Assembly: GCA_040218575.1 (NCBI GenBank)
Contig: JAVJRE010000007.1
Coordinates: 496,001-560,000, forward strand
DNA: 64,000 nt
Origin: Alphaproteobacteria bacterium
GTDB taxonomy: Bacteria; Pseudomonadota; Alphaproteobacteria; JAVJRE01
Reading direction: 5' to 3'
Shown: piece by piece, positions 1 through 8,277 of the stretch
How positions within the stretch are numbered: the stretch's first letter is position 1
Layout: every line of letters starts with the position of its first letter
Notes under the pieces: model-generated
The model's input: the letters and a program-made list of their open reading frames with translations, nothing else
Told to the model about the DNA's origin: nothing
Database searches by the model: none
Translations under genes and position numbers: made by a program

Positions 1-315
1 GAGCAGGCTTTCGCCGGCCGGCCCGGCGTTACGACGCGGGTCGGCGCCGACCCGACCGGCAATCCCTGGCCTGATCTGGAAGTCCACTTCGATCAGGCGG
101 CCACCGGCGTCGACGCCCGCGCCCTGGCGGCCGCGCTCTATGCCGGCGATCCGGCGGTCGCCGTGCGCGCCATGCCAACCGCGGGTAACTATCTGTTCAT
201 CGATCCTCGTGCGCTCAACGATGATGAAATGGCGGAGATGTGCGCCATCATCCTGCGTAGGGTTGAAACCATGGGCGCAAGCGATACGGCGGCGGGACGG
301 GCCGTCGCCGGCTGA
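1..315 (+). CDS. C-terminal part of a PLP-dependent SelA/DgaE-like enzyme (5' end outside window)
   Basis: Reading frame 1 is open from the first base to TGA at 313-315, giving 104 residues with no start, so this is the 3' end of a gene that begins before the window. The segment looks like the small C-terminal domain of fold-type I PLP enzymes of the SelA/D-glucosaminate-6-phosphate ammonia-lyase group: a beta strand, a helix with alternating Ala/Leu, the stretch VRAMPTAGNYLFIDPRALND and then a helical tail. The PLP lysine would lie upstream and is not visible. The stop is 5 bases before the GTG start of the next gene, so the two are probably co-transcribed. The family call rests on a short stretch and the substrate cannot be inferred. 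Confidence 0.55.
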   Translation, partial: EQAFAGRPGVTTRVGADPTGNPWPDLEVHFDQAATGVDARALAAALYAGDPAVAVRAMPTAGNYLFIDPRALNDDEMAEMCAIILRRVETMGASDTAAGRAVAG

Positions 316-320
316 TCGCG

Positions 321-764
321 GTGACCGTTCCCATTCGCCGGATCATGCCCGACGAACGGGACAGTCTGGCGGTATTGCGCGGCAATCTGTGGCCCCATAC
401 GCCAGCGGCTCACCAGAGCGAGCTGGACCGCCTGTTCGCCGACCCCGGCTTCGCTGCGTTCGTCGCAGAACGCCACGGCCGGCCGGTCGCCTTCGCCGAA
501 GTGCGCCGCCGCGCCTATGTGCCGGGTGCCGCGGCACCCGACACCGCCTTCCTCGAAGGCATCTGGGTCGCACCCGACCACCGGCGGCAGGGCATCGCCA
601 CGGCGCTGCTGCACCGGGTCGCGGCGTGGGCCCGCCAGCAGGGATGCGAGGACTTGGGCTCCGACGCCCTGCTGGACAACACCGTCAGCCATGCCTGGCA
701 TCACAGCATGGGCTTCAGCGAGGTAGAGCGGACCGTCAGCTACATCCGTCGCCTGGCCGACTGA
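321..764 (+). CDS. GNAT N-acetyltransferase, aminoglycoside 6'-N-acetyltransferase-like
   Basis: A 147-residue single-domain GNAT protein that would transfer acetyl from acetyl-CoA to an amine. The N-terminal segment with LRGNLWPHTPAAHQSEL, then FLEGIWVAPDHRRQGIATAL (acetyl-CoA pyrophosphate loop, R-R-Q-G-I-A) and the C-terminal SDALLDNTVSHAWHHSMGF match the layout of AAC(6')-type enzymes in order and spacing. GTG at 321 is the best start because it lies 5 bases after the upstream stop and gives the full N-terminal strand. Chromosomal homologues may act on metabolites other than aminoglycosides, so resistance should not be assumed from sequence alone. Confidence 0.8.
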   Translation: MTVPIRRIMPDERDSLAVLRGNLWPHTPAAHQSELDRLFADPGFAAFVAERHGRPVAFAEVRRRAYVPGAAAPDTAFLEGIWVAPDHRRQGIATALLHRVAAWARQQGCEDLGSDALLDNTVSHAWHHSMGFSEVERTVSYIRRLAD

Positions 765-882
765 ACGGGCCTACCACGACCGGCCGGATCGGGTGCGGGG
801 GCAAGACCCGCCGCCGTTGCTGTGGAACACTGCCGGCCGCGCCGCTCCCGGCTCTCCTTTCGCACATCCATCCACAGGCACC

Positions 883-2154
883 ATGTCCCAGACCTCTCCC
901 GGCCAGCCCGCTGCATTGTCGCCCGCCGCCACCGCGGCGCAGGTCCATGCGCCGCTCAGCGTCGGCCAGTTCGTCGCCGTCATGGCCGCCCTGATGGCGC
1001 TCAACGCCCTGGCCATCGACATCATGCTGCCGGCCCTGCCGCACTTCCGGCAAGCCTTCGCTCTGGCCGATGCAAACGCGGCGCAGACGGTGATCACCGC
1101 CTACCTGGTGGGGTTTGGTGTTGGCCAGGTGTTCATGGGCGTGCTGTCAGACCGCTTTGGCCGGCGACCGATTCTGCTGGCCGGCCTGCTGGTCTATGGC
1201 CTGGCGGCGATTGCCTCCGCCGTTTCGACGGACATGACGGCGCTGCTGGTGGCGCGCTTCATTCAGGGGCTCGGCTCCGCCGCGCCGCGTGTCGTCGGTG
1301 TCGCTGCCGTCCGCGACTGCTATGGCGGGCGGCAGATGGCCCGCGTCATGTCACTGGTGATGATGGTCTTCATGGCCATGCCCATACTGGCGCCATCCAT
1401 CGGTCAGTTGATTCTTCTGGCCGCCCCCTGGCAGGCGATCTTTGCCGTCCTGGCGGTCTATGCGGCGGTCATGTTCGTTGTCTGCTGGCGATGGCTGCCG
1501 GAAACCCTGCGGCCGGAGTGGCGGCGGGCCATTCGCCCGGGGCCGATCCTGCAGGCAGGCCGCTCCATTTTCGGCTCACGTCAGACCGTCGGCTACACCC
1601 TGGCCAGCGGCGCTTTCTTCGGCGCGCTCCTGGGCTTCGTCAATTCGGCGCAACAGCTTCTGGGCCAGGTGTTCGGCCTCGGCGACTGGTTTCCGCTGGC
1701 CTTTGCGGTGCTGGCCGGAGGTATCGCCGTGTCCTCCTTCATCAACGCTCTATTGGTGGAGCGCATGGGCATGCGCTCCCTGAGCCACGGGGCGACCCTC
1801 ACCTTTCTGGCGGTCGCCCTGACCATGCTGGCCCTCGCCCTGACCGGCTGGCTGACAGTGTGGACCTTCATGCCTCTGCAGGTCATGGCCATGCTGCTGG
1901 CGGGTCTGGTGTTCGCCAATTTCAACGCGCTGGCCATGGAGCCGCAGCAAAAGGTTGCCGGCATCGCCTCGTCGCTGATCGGCGCCGTGACCATCCTGAT
2001 CGGCGCCGGCGGCGGTTTTCTCATCGGCCAGGCTTTCGACGGCTCGGCGACGCCGCTGGCCCTCGGCTTTACGGTGTCGGCCAGCGCCACGCTGATCGTC
2101 CTGCTGGTCACCGAGCGCGGGCGTCTGTGCCGCTCCGCGCCCGTCACCGATTGA
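883..2154 (+). CDS. Major facilitator superfamily drug/H+ antiporter, Bcr/CflA type
   Basis: A 423-residue inner-membrane protein with about 12 hydrophobic segments. It carries the DHA1 motif A between helices 2 and 3 (GVLSDRFGRRPILL), the acidic residue in helix 1 (ALAIDIMLPALP) typical of the Bcr/CflA branch, and the helix 5 region around VFMAMPILAPSIG. The family exports drugs such as bicyclomycin, or small metabolites, using the proton gradient. ATG at 883 is chosen over an in-frame upstream GTG at 793 because the intervening codons encode an unlikely low-complexity leader and the protein from 883 has normal family length. It follows the acetyltransferase on the same strand by 118 bases. 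The true substrate is unknown. Confidence 0.88.
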   Translation: MSQTSPGQPAALSPAATAAQVHAPLSVGQFVAVMAALMALNALAIDIMLPALPHFRQAFALADANAAQTVITAYLVGFGVGQVFMGVLSDRFGRRPILLAGLLVYGLAAIASAVSTDMTALLVARFIQGLGSAAPRVVGVAAVRDCYGGRQMARVMSLVMMVFMAMPILAPSIGQLILLAAPWQAIFAVLAVYAAVMFVVCWRWLPETLRPEWRRAIRPGPILQAGRSIFGSRQTVGYTLASGAFFGALLGFVNSAQQLLGQVFGLGDWFPLAFAVLAGGIAVSSFINALLVERMGMRSLSHGATLTFLAVALTMLALALTGWLTVWTFMPLQVMAMLLAGLVFANFNALAMEPQQKVAGIASSLIGAVTILIGAGGGFLIGQAFDGSATPLALGFTVSASATLIVLLVTERGRLCRSAPVTD

Positions 2155-2160
2155 CCGGCG

Positions 2161-3633
2161 TCATCCGGCCGCTTGCGAGCGCAGCAGACCAGCCAGGCGG
2201 TTGTCATCATCGCCGGTCCGCTGCATCTCGCGGCGCAGACCGGCCAGCAGTTCCGCCAGGCGCCCGGCGCATTCCTCGCGCCGCGCCAGGTTGTTCATCT
2301 CGAACGGATCACGCGGCAGGTCATACAGTTCGATGAAGCCATCATCCTGCACCACCAGCTTCCAACCGTCGGCCAGATAGGCCCGCTGCACGATAAGCTC
2401 ATGCAGCCCGTAGTGCTCCAGCATCAGTCCCTGCCGCGTTTGGCTGGCCGGCTGGTTCAGCCCGGGCACCAGGCTGACCCCGTCGAACGGCTGATCGCTG
2501 GCATCGCCGGCCAGGCCACACAGCTCCAGCAAAGTGGGCGCGAGGTCGATATTGGCCGCCAGCGACTGGCTGACCCGCCCCGCCGGCAGGCCCGGACCGG
2601 CCATGACCAGCGGCACCCGCAGGGTCTCCTCCACCAGCAGCCCGCCCTTATTGGCGACACCGCCATTGGAGCCCACCGCATCGCCATGATCGGCGGAGAA
2701 CACGACAATGGTATTGTCGCGAAGGCCGAGCTCCTCCAGCATTGTCAGCACGCTGGCCAGCGCCGCCTCCACCAGGGCGGCCTGCTCCAGACTGCGGGCG
2801 GTCATATGCCGCCAGCCCGCTTCGTCCAGACCCAGGGTCCGGGCCCAGCCATCGCGATAGGCACGGTGATGGGCCGGCCGCTCGCGCAGGTCCGCATGGA
2901 AGCCCGCGCCCAGTGCAAAGCCGCTGTTTGCCACGGTGTCCCGGAAGGGCGGCGCGACCATATAGGGCGGGTGCGGTCCCCATGGGTCCACCCGCAGAAA
3001 AAAAGGCTCGCCGGCCACCGTCTTCAGCCATTCGCCGGCCAGCCGGGCGACGAAAAAGGCCTCGTGGGTTTCGGCCGGGCCGTGCAGCAGCGCGGTGCCT
3101 GCTTCGAAATCAAACCAGCTCGCGGCGTCGCGCAACGCGACCCTCTCCCCGGCCGGCCGGCCGGACTCGCCCGGCATCTCGATTTCCACCACCGGTGGCG
3201 GCAGCCGCCACCGCTTCAGATAATCGCCATAGGCATCGGCCCCGTAGGGATAGCCATAGCCCGGTAGGGAAAACCCTTCGAAGCCGAAGTCAGCCGCCGA
3301 TTGCGTCGGATGCAGGTGCCACTTGCCGAACCAGCCGCAGCGATAGCCCGCCGCCGCGAAAGGCTGATGAACCAGCCAGTCGCCATGGTCCAGTCCCGGC
3401 CGGCCGCCGAAACGACCTTCATTCTCGGTCAGGCCGTGATTGTGCGGATAAAGCCCCGTCAACATGCTGGCCCGCGACGGCGTACAGATGGGCAGGACCG
3501 TATAGGCGTTGGTGAAGGTCACCCCATGGTCCGCCAGGCCTGACTGCACCGCAAAGGACCGGGCCATGGCCGGGCGGTTGCCCAGCGCCTGATGATCGCT
3601 CACCAGCCACACCACATTGGGCGGCGCTACCAT
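2161..3633 (-). CDS. Arylsulfatase/choline-sulfatase family sulfatase
   Basis: A 490-residue sulfatase of the alkaline-phosphatase superfamily that would hydrolyse sulfate esters. The sulfatase signature PICTPSRASMLTG contains Cys50 in the C-x-P-S-R context that is converted to formylglycine, so a maturase is needed elsewhere in the genome. Metal-binding and catalytic features are visible as VWLVSDHQ near residue 10, GKWHLHP near 105 and FSADHGDAVGSNGG in the second half. No signal peptide is evident, which favours a cytoplasmic enzyme acting on imported substrate, as for choline sulfatase. It lies 31 bases downstream of the halogenase-like gene on the same strand and is probably co-transcribed with it. 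Substrate unknown; choline-O-sulfate is one candidate given the betaine genes in the window. Confidence 0.85.
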   Translation of the reverse strand: MVAPPNVVWLVSDHQALGNRPAMARSFAVQSGLADHGVTFTNAYTVLPICTPSRASMLTGLYPHNHGLTENEGRFGGRPGLDHGDWLVHQPFAAAGYRCGWFGKWHLHPTQSAADFGFEGFSLPGYGYPYGADAYGDYLKRWRLPPPVVEIEMPGESGRPAGERVALRDAASWFDFEAGTALLHGPAETHEAFFVARLAGEWLKTVAGEPFFLRVDPWGPHPPYMVAPPFRDTVANSGFALGAGFHADLRERPAHHRAYRDGWARTLGLDEAGWRHMTARSLEQAALVEAALASVLTMLEELGLRDNTIVVFSADHGDAVGSNGGVANKGGLLVEETLRVPLVMAGPGLPAGRVSQSLAANIDLAPTLLELCGLAGDASDQPFDGVSLVPGLNQPASQTRQGLMLEHYGLHELIVQRAYLADGWKLVVQDDGFIELYDLPRDPFEMNNLARREECAGRLAELLAGLRREMQRTGDDDNRLAGLLRSQAAG

Positions 3634-3664
3634 GGTACAGACCTCATGGTTCAGATCTCATGGT

Positions 3665-5194
3665 TCAGCCAGCCTGATTCACGCGCTCCAGATAGGCCCG
3701 GTGGTCCATGGCCTGGCCGGTCATTTGCGGCACGGCGCCCTTGATCTGCCCCAGAATCTGTTCGGCCAGCGGCCAGGCCCCGTGAAAGTCCATCTCGCGC
3801 TGCGCCACTTCCGGACTCAACACGCCGACCCCCTGCCCCACATAGAAGTCCTGGGCGTGACCGAAGATCTGCATGTGCGCCCATTCGTCGCCCGGCTGTG
3901 GCATCCGTTGACGCCACAGGTCCATCTTCTCCGCCAGGCTGTCCGGCACCTTGATCTCGGCGTTGACCGCTTGCCAGAACGGCGTGTCATTGCGCGGCGT
4001 GCGGTAGTGCAGGGCGATGAAATCGCGGATGCCGTCACAGACCTCGGCGATCTGAGCATTGTATTTGCGCTTGACCGGTGAGTCGTCGCTCAGCCCCTCG
4101 ACCAGAACTGAGCTGAGCGACAGACTCTGGGCGATGGAGATACCGATGCTTGTCGCCTCCAGCGGCTCGGTAAAGTTGGAGGACAGGCCGATGGCGACGC
4201 AGTTCCTGACCCACATGTTGCGCAGCCGGCCGGTGGTGAAGCGGATGTGCCGCACCGGCTCGATCTCGTGCCCCAGCAGAGCCTCCACTTCCTTCTGCGC
4301 CTCTTCCGCCGTGGTGAAGGCATCGCAGAACACATAGCCCTGGCTGATCCGGTGCTGCAGCGGGATCTCCCACATCCAGCCGGCTTTCATGGCGGTGGCG
4401 CCGGTATAGCTGCGGATGGGGTCCGTGTCCTTGCGCTTGACCGGGAAGGGAATGGCCGAATTGACCGGCAGGAACGGCGTGTAATCAATCCACGGCTCGC
4501 CCATGGCCTCACCCACCAGCAGGCGGCGGAATCCGGAACAGTCCACGAAGAAATCCGCTGTCTCGATGCGGCCGTCCTCCAGCACCAGGCTGGCCACATT
4601 GCCGCTTTCGTCCTTCCGGACCTCGACGACCTTGCCCTCGATGCGCTTGACGCCTTCGGCCTGCGCCCGCTTCGACAGCCAGGCGCCAACCGAATGGCCG
4701 TCGAAGTGATAAGAATAGGTGCCGAGCCGCTCCACCTCATTACCCTTCTGCAGCATCGGCGCCTTGTTCTGGCGCAGCAGGTGGGGATGAAAACCCAGCG
4801 CCAGTCCCAGATCCTCGCCCCGCGCCACACAGGCGGCGCGCAGATAGTCGAAATGCACCGGCGACCCCGGCGGCAGGCCGTCGAAGTTCACGCTCTCAAA
4901 GGGGTTGGTATAGACCTTGTCCTTCTGCCAGCCCTGGAACAGCACCGACAGTTTAAAGGTGGCGCCGGTCTCGCGCAGGAAGGAGTCTTCGTCGCCGATG
5001 AACTCGTCAAGAAAGCGTCGCAGAATGGGGGTCGAGCCTTCGCCGGTGCCAATGATGCCGATGGCTTCCGATTCCAGCAAAGCCACTTCCGCACCGGCGC
5101 CGGCGCGACGCATGCACTCATTCAGACAGGTGGCGGCAATCCAGCCCGCCGTGCCGCCGCCGACCACAAGTATGCGATTGAGTTTCAGTGCCAC
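3665..5194 (-). CDS. Flavin-dependent tryptophan-halogenase family protein
   Basis: A 509-residue FAD protein. The N-terminal VVGGGTAGW (residues 10-18) is the dinucleotide-binding loop characteristic of the family. The halogenase fingerprint W-x-W-x-I-P is present as GWMWEIP at 272-278. The segment TFKLSVLFQGW places Lys81 where the lysine proposed to form the haloamine/hypohalous intermediate lies (Lys79 in PrnA/RebH), and FTEPLEATSI at 341-350 matches the conserved E-P-L-E motif. Family members halogenate tryptophan or other electron-rich aromatics using reduced FAD and halide. No flavin reductase lies next to it and there is no biosynthetic cluster, so the substrate is open. TonB-associated homologues of unknown substrate also carry these motifs. 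Its neighbours are an M81 peptidase upstream (71 bases) and a sulfatase downstream. Confidence 0.88.
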   Translation of the reverse strand: MALKLNRILVVGGGTAGWIAATCLNECMRRAGAGAEVALLESEAIGIIGTGEGSTPILRRFLDEFIGDEDSFLRETGATFKLSVLFQGWQKDKVYTNPFESVNFDGLPPGSPVHFDYLRAACVARGEDLGLALGFHPHLLRQNKAPMLQKGNEVERLGTYSYHFDGHSVGAWLSKRAQAEGVKRIEGKVVEVRKDESGNVASLVLEDGRIETADFFVDCSGFRRLLVGEAMGEPWIDYTPFLPVNSAIPFPVKRKDTDPIRSYTGATAMKAGWMWEIPLQHRISQGYVFCDAFTTAEEAQKEVEALLGHEIEPVRHIRFTTGRLRNMWVRNCVAIGLSSNFTEPLEATSIGISIAQSLSLSSVLVEGLSDDSPVKRKYNAQIAEVCDGIRDFIALHYRTPRNDTPFWQAVNAEIKVPDSLAEKMDLWRQRMPQPGDEWAHMQIFGHAQDFYVGQGVGVLSPEVAQREMDFHGAWPLAEQILGQIKGAVPQMTGQAMDHRAYLERVNQAG

Positions 5195-5265
5195 ATGATC
5201 CCCCTGACCCGTTCATCCGGGGCACACTATGGAGCGCGGTTCAGCCGGTCAAACCGCGGCCCGCA

Positions 5266-6759
5266 TCAGTTCACCGGATCCAGCGGCCAGATGGGACGCG
5301 GCACCCGCTGATACGGCAGGCTGGCATGGTCATAGGTCACCACCCCGCCGGAGTCCGCATAGACAATGCCTTTGGCGATGGGCGCGAAGGCGGCGGAGAA
5401 ATGGTTGGTCGACTTGACCACCACCACGCGCCGGTCGGCCAGCGTCACTCCCATGCCGGTGAACAGGTCCGGCGAGAAGCCCTGGCAACGGAAGCTGGTG
5501 AGCACCACCGCCGGGCCGCCGCCGCTGCCGGCTCCGTCATCCGTCCGGCCGTCCGGCAGTATTTCGACCGCCGCCGCATCGCCCATGGCTACCCGCGCCT
5601 TGCCAAAACTCTGCCTGGCGTCGGCCGTGGCGCGGATGACCCGCACCCGGGCGTCCACCGGCTGGCCCGACGCCGCCGCCACCTTGGCGCCGAACCGCAG
5701 GGCCAGTTCCGCGCCCTCGCCGGCGGCATGGCACATGGCCACCGCCATCGGATCCCAGATCGGCCCCACCGCCGCATCGGCGATGCCGCGCTCCAGCAGG
5801 TGACGCAGCAGCACGGTGGAATCCGACGGCGCGCCGACGCCGGGATTGTCCGTGGGGTCGGCCAGCACCCACGGCCCGCCGCCCGCCGCCAGTGCCTCGT
5901 CCACCGCCTGTCCGGCCGCCACCAGCGGCGGCATGGTCTGACCACGCAAGGCAAAGAACCCATGGCCCAGGCGTGTGGCCAGGGCTTCGCCGGCTGGCCG
6001 GCTGGCTTCGCCGTCACTCACCACCAGCACCTTGGCGCCGGTCTCCGGCACATCCGCATAGGGGAAGCCATGCGCCAGCGAGACCGAGAGAATCCCTGGC
6101 TCACGCTCTGCCGCGAACAGCGATTCGACAAATCCGCGCATGGGCGCACGATTGGTCAGGTGCAGACCGATCATGCGGCAGTCATGCACCGACATGACCG
6201 GACGTATCTGGTGGCGGATGGTCCGGAGGCACAAATCCACCACTTCCTCGCCACGTTCGACGAAGTCCGTGTGCGGATACTCCTTGAAAATGACCAGAAT
6301 ATCGGCGGCGTCGGTCATTGCCCGGGTCAGATGGCAATGCAGGTCCAGTTCCGCTGCGATCACCACGTCTGGCCCAACCATGGCACGCATGCGCGCCAGC
6401 AGATCGCCCTCACAGTCATCATAGCCGTCCGCCACCATGGCGCCGTGCAGACCCAGCACCACACCATCCACCGGCAGGGCAGCGCTGAGTTCCGCCAGAA
6501 TCTGGTCGCGCATGGCCTCATAGGCATCGCGCCGCACGACAGCCGAAGGCTCGGCCCAGGCTGAAAGCCCCTCCACCAGATTCCACCCCTCCTGCTGCGC
6601 CCGCCGCCGCGCCACCCATAGGGGCGCGGTCATCAGGGTCGGATGGTCGGGATGGCTGCCGCCTTCAAACCACAGCGTATCCCTGAAGCTGTTCAGGTCC
6701 GTCGGGATCGGCGAATAGGCATTTGTCTCGGTCGCCAGAGAGGCGGCAAACAGTTTCAT
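5266..6759 (-). CDS. M81 family metallopeptidase (MlrC-like)
   Basis: A 497-residue protein whose start, KLFAASLATETNAYSPIPTD, is the classic opening of the MlrC/DUF1485 family. The region DGVVLGLHGAMVADGYDDCEGDL contains the conserved GLHGAM and DxEGDLL motifs; the His and acidic residues here are the presumed metal ligands. MlrC completes microcystin breakdown in Sphingopyxis, but the family is widespread and often sits next to peptide or opine transport genes with unrelated substrates. The C-terminal portion retains the DUF1485/MlrC_C region through PLPYQRVPRPIWPLD-type sequence. It is the first gene of a minus-strand run that continues into the halogenase and sulfatase, and is divergent from a Crp/Fnr regulator. 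Confidence 0.83.
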   Translation of the reverse strand: MKLFAASLATETNAYSPIPTDLNSFRDTLWFEGGSHPDHPTLMTAPLWVARRRAQQEGWNLVEGLSAWAEPSAVVRRDAYEAMRDQILAELSAALPVDGVVLGLHGAMVADGYDDCEGDLLARMRAMVGPDVVIAAELDLHCHLTRAMTDAADILVIFKEYPHTDFVERGEEVVDLCLRTIRHQIRPVMSVHDCRMIGLHLTNRAPMRGFVESLFAAEREPGILSVSLAHGFPYADVPETGAKVLVVSDGEASRPAGEALATRLGHGFFALRGQTMPPLVAAGQAVDEALAAGGGPWVLADPTDNPGVGAPSDSTVLLRHLLERGIADAAVGPIWDPMAVAMCHAAGEGAELALRFGAKVAAASGQPVDARVRVIRATADARQSFGKARVAMGDAAAVEILPDGRTDDGAGSGGGPAVVLTSFRCQGFSPDLFTGMGVTLADRRVVVVKSTNHFSAAFAPIAKGIVYADSGGVVTYDHASLPYQRVPRPIWPLDPVN

Positions 6760-6890
6760 GGGAGCGCTCCGTTGGCCAGGCCGACATCATGCGCCGGTCG
6801 GTGTCGGCCTCCAAGCGGTCGCGGCCGGCCTTCAGGCCGCCGCCGCCGTCTGCCACACTCACCGGCGGAGCTTGCCGAAGGACCGAGCGG

Positions 6891-7616
6891 ATGGCTGACC
6901 ATACGACCGCACTGGATGCCATCACCCTGCTGGCGCCGCTCGACGGCGCGGCCCGCGCCCGCCTGGCCGGCCAGTGCGCCTGGCGCGAGGTGGCCCAAGG
7001 CGAGACCATTTTCGATCGCGACAGCGGCGGTCACGACGTGCTGTTCATCACGCGGGGCGCGGTCGGCGTGTTCAACTATTCCCGCACCGGCCACGAAGTG
7101 GCCTTCGCCACCCTCTCGGCCGGCGACTATCTGGGCGAGCTGTCGGCCATAGACGGCGGTGCACGCTCCGCCGCCATCGTCGCCCTGACCGACTGCCGTC
7201 TTGCCATGCTGCCGCGCGCCGCCTTCCGCCGCCTGTTGGCCGACCATCCGGACATGGCCTGGTCCGTGCTGCGCCGTCTCGCCGGCATGGTGCGGGCGCT
7301 GGATGACCGGGTCATGGACCTGACCACTCTCTCCGCCCTGCAGCGGGTCTATCGTCAGATACAGCACATGACCCAGGAGGCGGCTGGCAATGCAGCCGGC
7401 AATACCGACGGCGACGGCGTACGCATTGAGCGCCTGCCGGCCCATGCCCGCATCGCCAGCCTGGCCGGTACCACGCGCGAAACCGTTGCCCGCGCCCTTT
7501 CCCACCTGACCGCCACGGGCATCGCCAGCCGGGCGGGCCGCGGCCTTGTCATTGCCGAGCCGCGGGCGCTTCAATCCCTGATTGACGGTATGTCGGCCCA
7601 TGACCACGCCGCCTGA
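6891..7616 (+). CDS. Crp/Fnr family transcriptional regulator
   Basis: A 241-residue DNA-binding regulator. Residues about 10-120 form a cyclic-nucleotide-binding-like beta roll (GAVGVFNYSRTGHEVAFATL, then AGDYLGELSAIDGGARSAAI), a long helix follows, and a winged helix-turn-helix ends the protein with the recognition element GTTRETVARALSHL. FNR-type cysteines are absent, so an oxygen-sensing cluster is unlikely; the roll keeps GELSAIDG-R-A-like residues compatible with cyclic nucleotide binding. ATG at 6891 is preferred over an upstream in-frame start at 6723 because the extra 56 residues are arginine-rich, unstructured and absent from the family. It is divergent from the M81 peptidase gene, which it may control. 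Confidence 0.85.
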   Translation: MADHTTALDAITLLAPLDGAARARLAGQCAWREVAQGETIFDRDSGGHDVLFITRGAVGVFNYSRTGHEVAFATLSAGDYLGELSAIDGGARSAAIVALTDCRLAMLPRAAFRRLLADHPDMAWSVLRRLAGMVRALDDRVMDLTTLSALQRVYRQIQHMTQEAAGNAAGNTDGDGVRIERLPAHARIASLAGTTRETVARALSHLTATGIASRAGRGLVIAEPRALQSLIDGMSAHDHAA

Positions 7617-7653
7617 CCACCCTTAGCGATGCTGCGACCCTGCAGGAGGAACT

Positions 7654-8079
7654 ATGACCGCGCGACCGCCCTTCCACCTGGCCTTCACCGTACGCGACGT
7701 GCCGGAAGCGAAGGACTTCTATGTCAATCTGATCGGGTGCACGGCGGGGGCGGAAAGCCCGGACTGGATCGTGCTCGACTTCTTCGGTCACAAGGTATCG
7801 GCCTATCGCCATCCCCGGGCCGACCGTCTGGCGGCTGGCCAGCCCATTCACGACGATGACATATCGTCGCGCCATTTCGGTGCCATCCTTGACGAGCCGG
7901 CCTTCAACGCCCTGGCTGAACGACTCACCGCCGCCGGCGTGGAGTTCATCACCAGGCCGCAGCGGCTGGATGCCGGCCGCCGTGGCGAGCAACTCATCAT
8001 GTTCCTGCGTGATCCCAGCGGCAATGCGCTGGAGTTCAACTGCCTCGCTCACGCCGAGACGCTCTTCCACCCTGAATAG
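7654..8079 (+). CDS. VOC (glyoxalase/dioxygenase fold) family protein
   Basis: A 141-residue protein with two beta-alpha-beta-beta-beta modules: FHLAFTVRDVPEAKDFYVNL at the N-terminus and FITRPQRL...MFLRDPSGNALEF near the C-terminus. His8 and the C-terminal glutamate in ALEFNCL are at positions used as metal ligands in the superfamily. Members include glyoxalase I, dioxygenases and fosfomycin-resistance proteins; nothing in the sequence picks one. A good Shine-Dalgarno (GGAGG) lies 7 bases before ATG 7654. The gene follows the Crp-like regulator by 37 bases. Confidence 0.78.
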   Translation: MTARPPFHLAFTVRDVPEAKDFYVNLIGCTAGAESPDWIVLDFFGHKVSAYRHPRADRLAAGQPIHDDDISSRHFGAILDEPAFNALAERLTAAGVEFITRPQRLDAGRRGEQLIMFLRDPSGNALEFNCLAHAETLFHPE

Positions 8080-8173
8080 GTCTGGCCCCGAATCGGTCCG
8101 GCCGGAATAGTTCAGGCAGCGCGTTGAATCGGCTTGAGCCGGAACCAAACCGGGTCCACACTCCCCGTTGAAA

Positions 8174-8217
8174 ACAGGGCTGTGCCTGACCCCTCGCGGG
8201 ATCCGGCACAGCCCTGT
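8174..8217. repeat. Perfect 13-bp inverted repeat (hairpin) between the VOC and DddP-like genes
   Basis: Left arm ACAGGGCTGTGCC at 8174-8186 and right arm GGCACAGCCCTGT at 8205-8217 are exact reverse complements separated by an 18-base loop. On the plus strand no U-tract follows. On the minus strand four T residues follow the stem. It lies 95 bases after the VOC stop and 60 bases before the DddP-like start, so it could end plus-strand transcription weakly, stabilise the following mRNA leader, or be a dispersed repeat. The role is not decided by sequence. Confidence 0.6.
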
Positions 8218-8277
8218 GGTGCGACACCGGCAGCCTTTCAGAACGCTGCTCAATGCTCTTTTTGGGGGGAAGGCGAC

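Noticed and set aside
822-2336. 504-codon open frame overlapping the efflux pump gene in another frame
   Set aside because: Arg/His/Gly-rich translation, no hydrophobic segments or motifs; the membrane protein in the other frame is clear.
2173-3267. 364-codon open frame on the plus strand opposite the sulfatase
   Set aside because: Shadow of the sulfatase gene; no recognisable domain and unusual Gln/His content.
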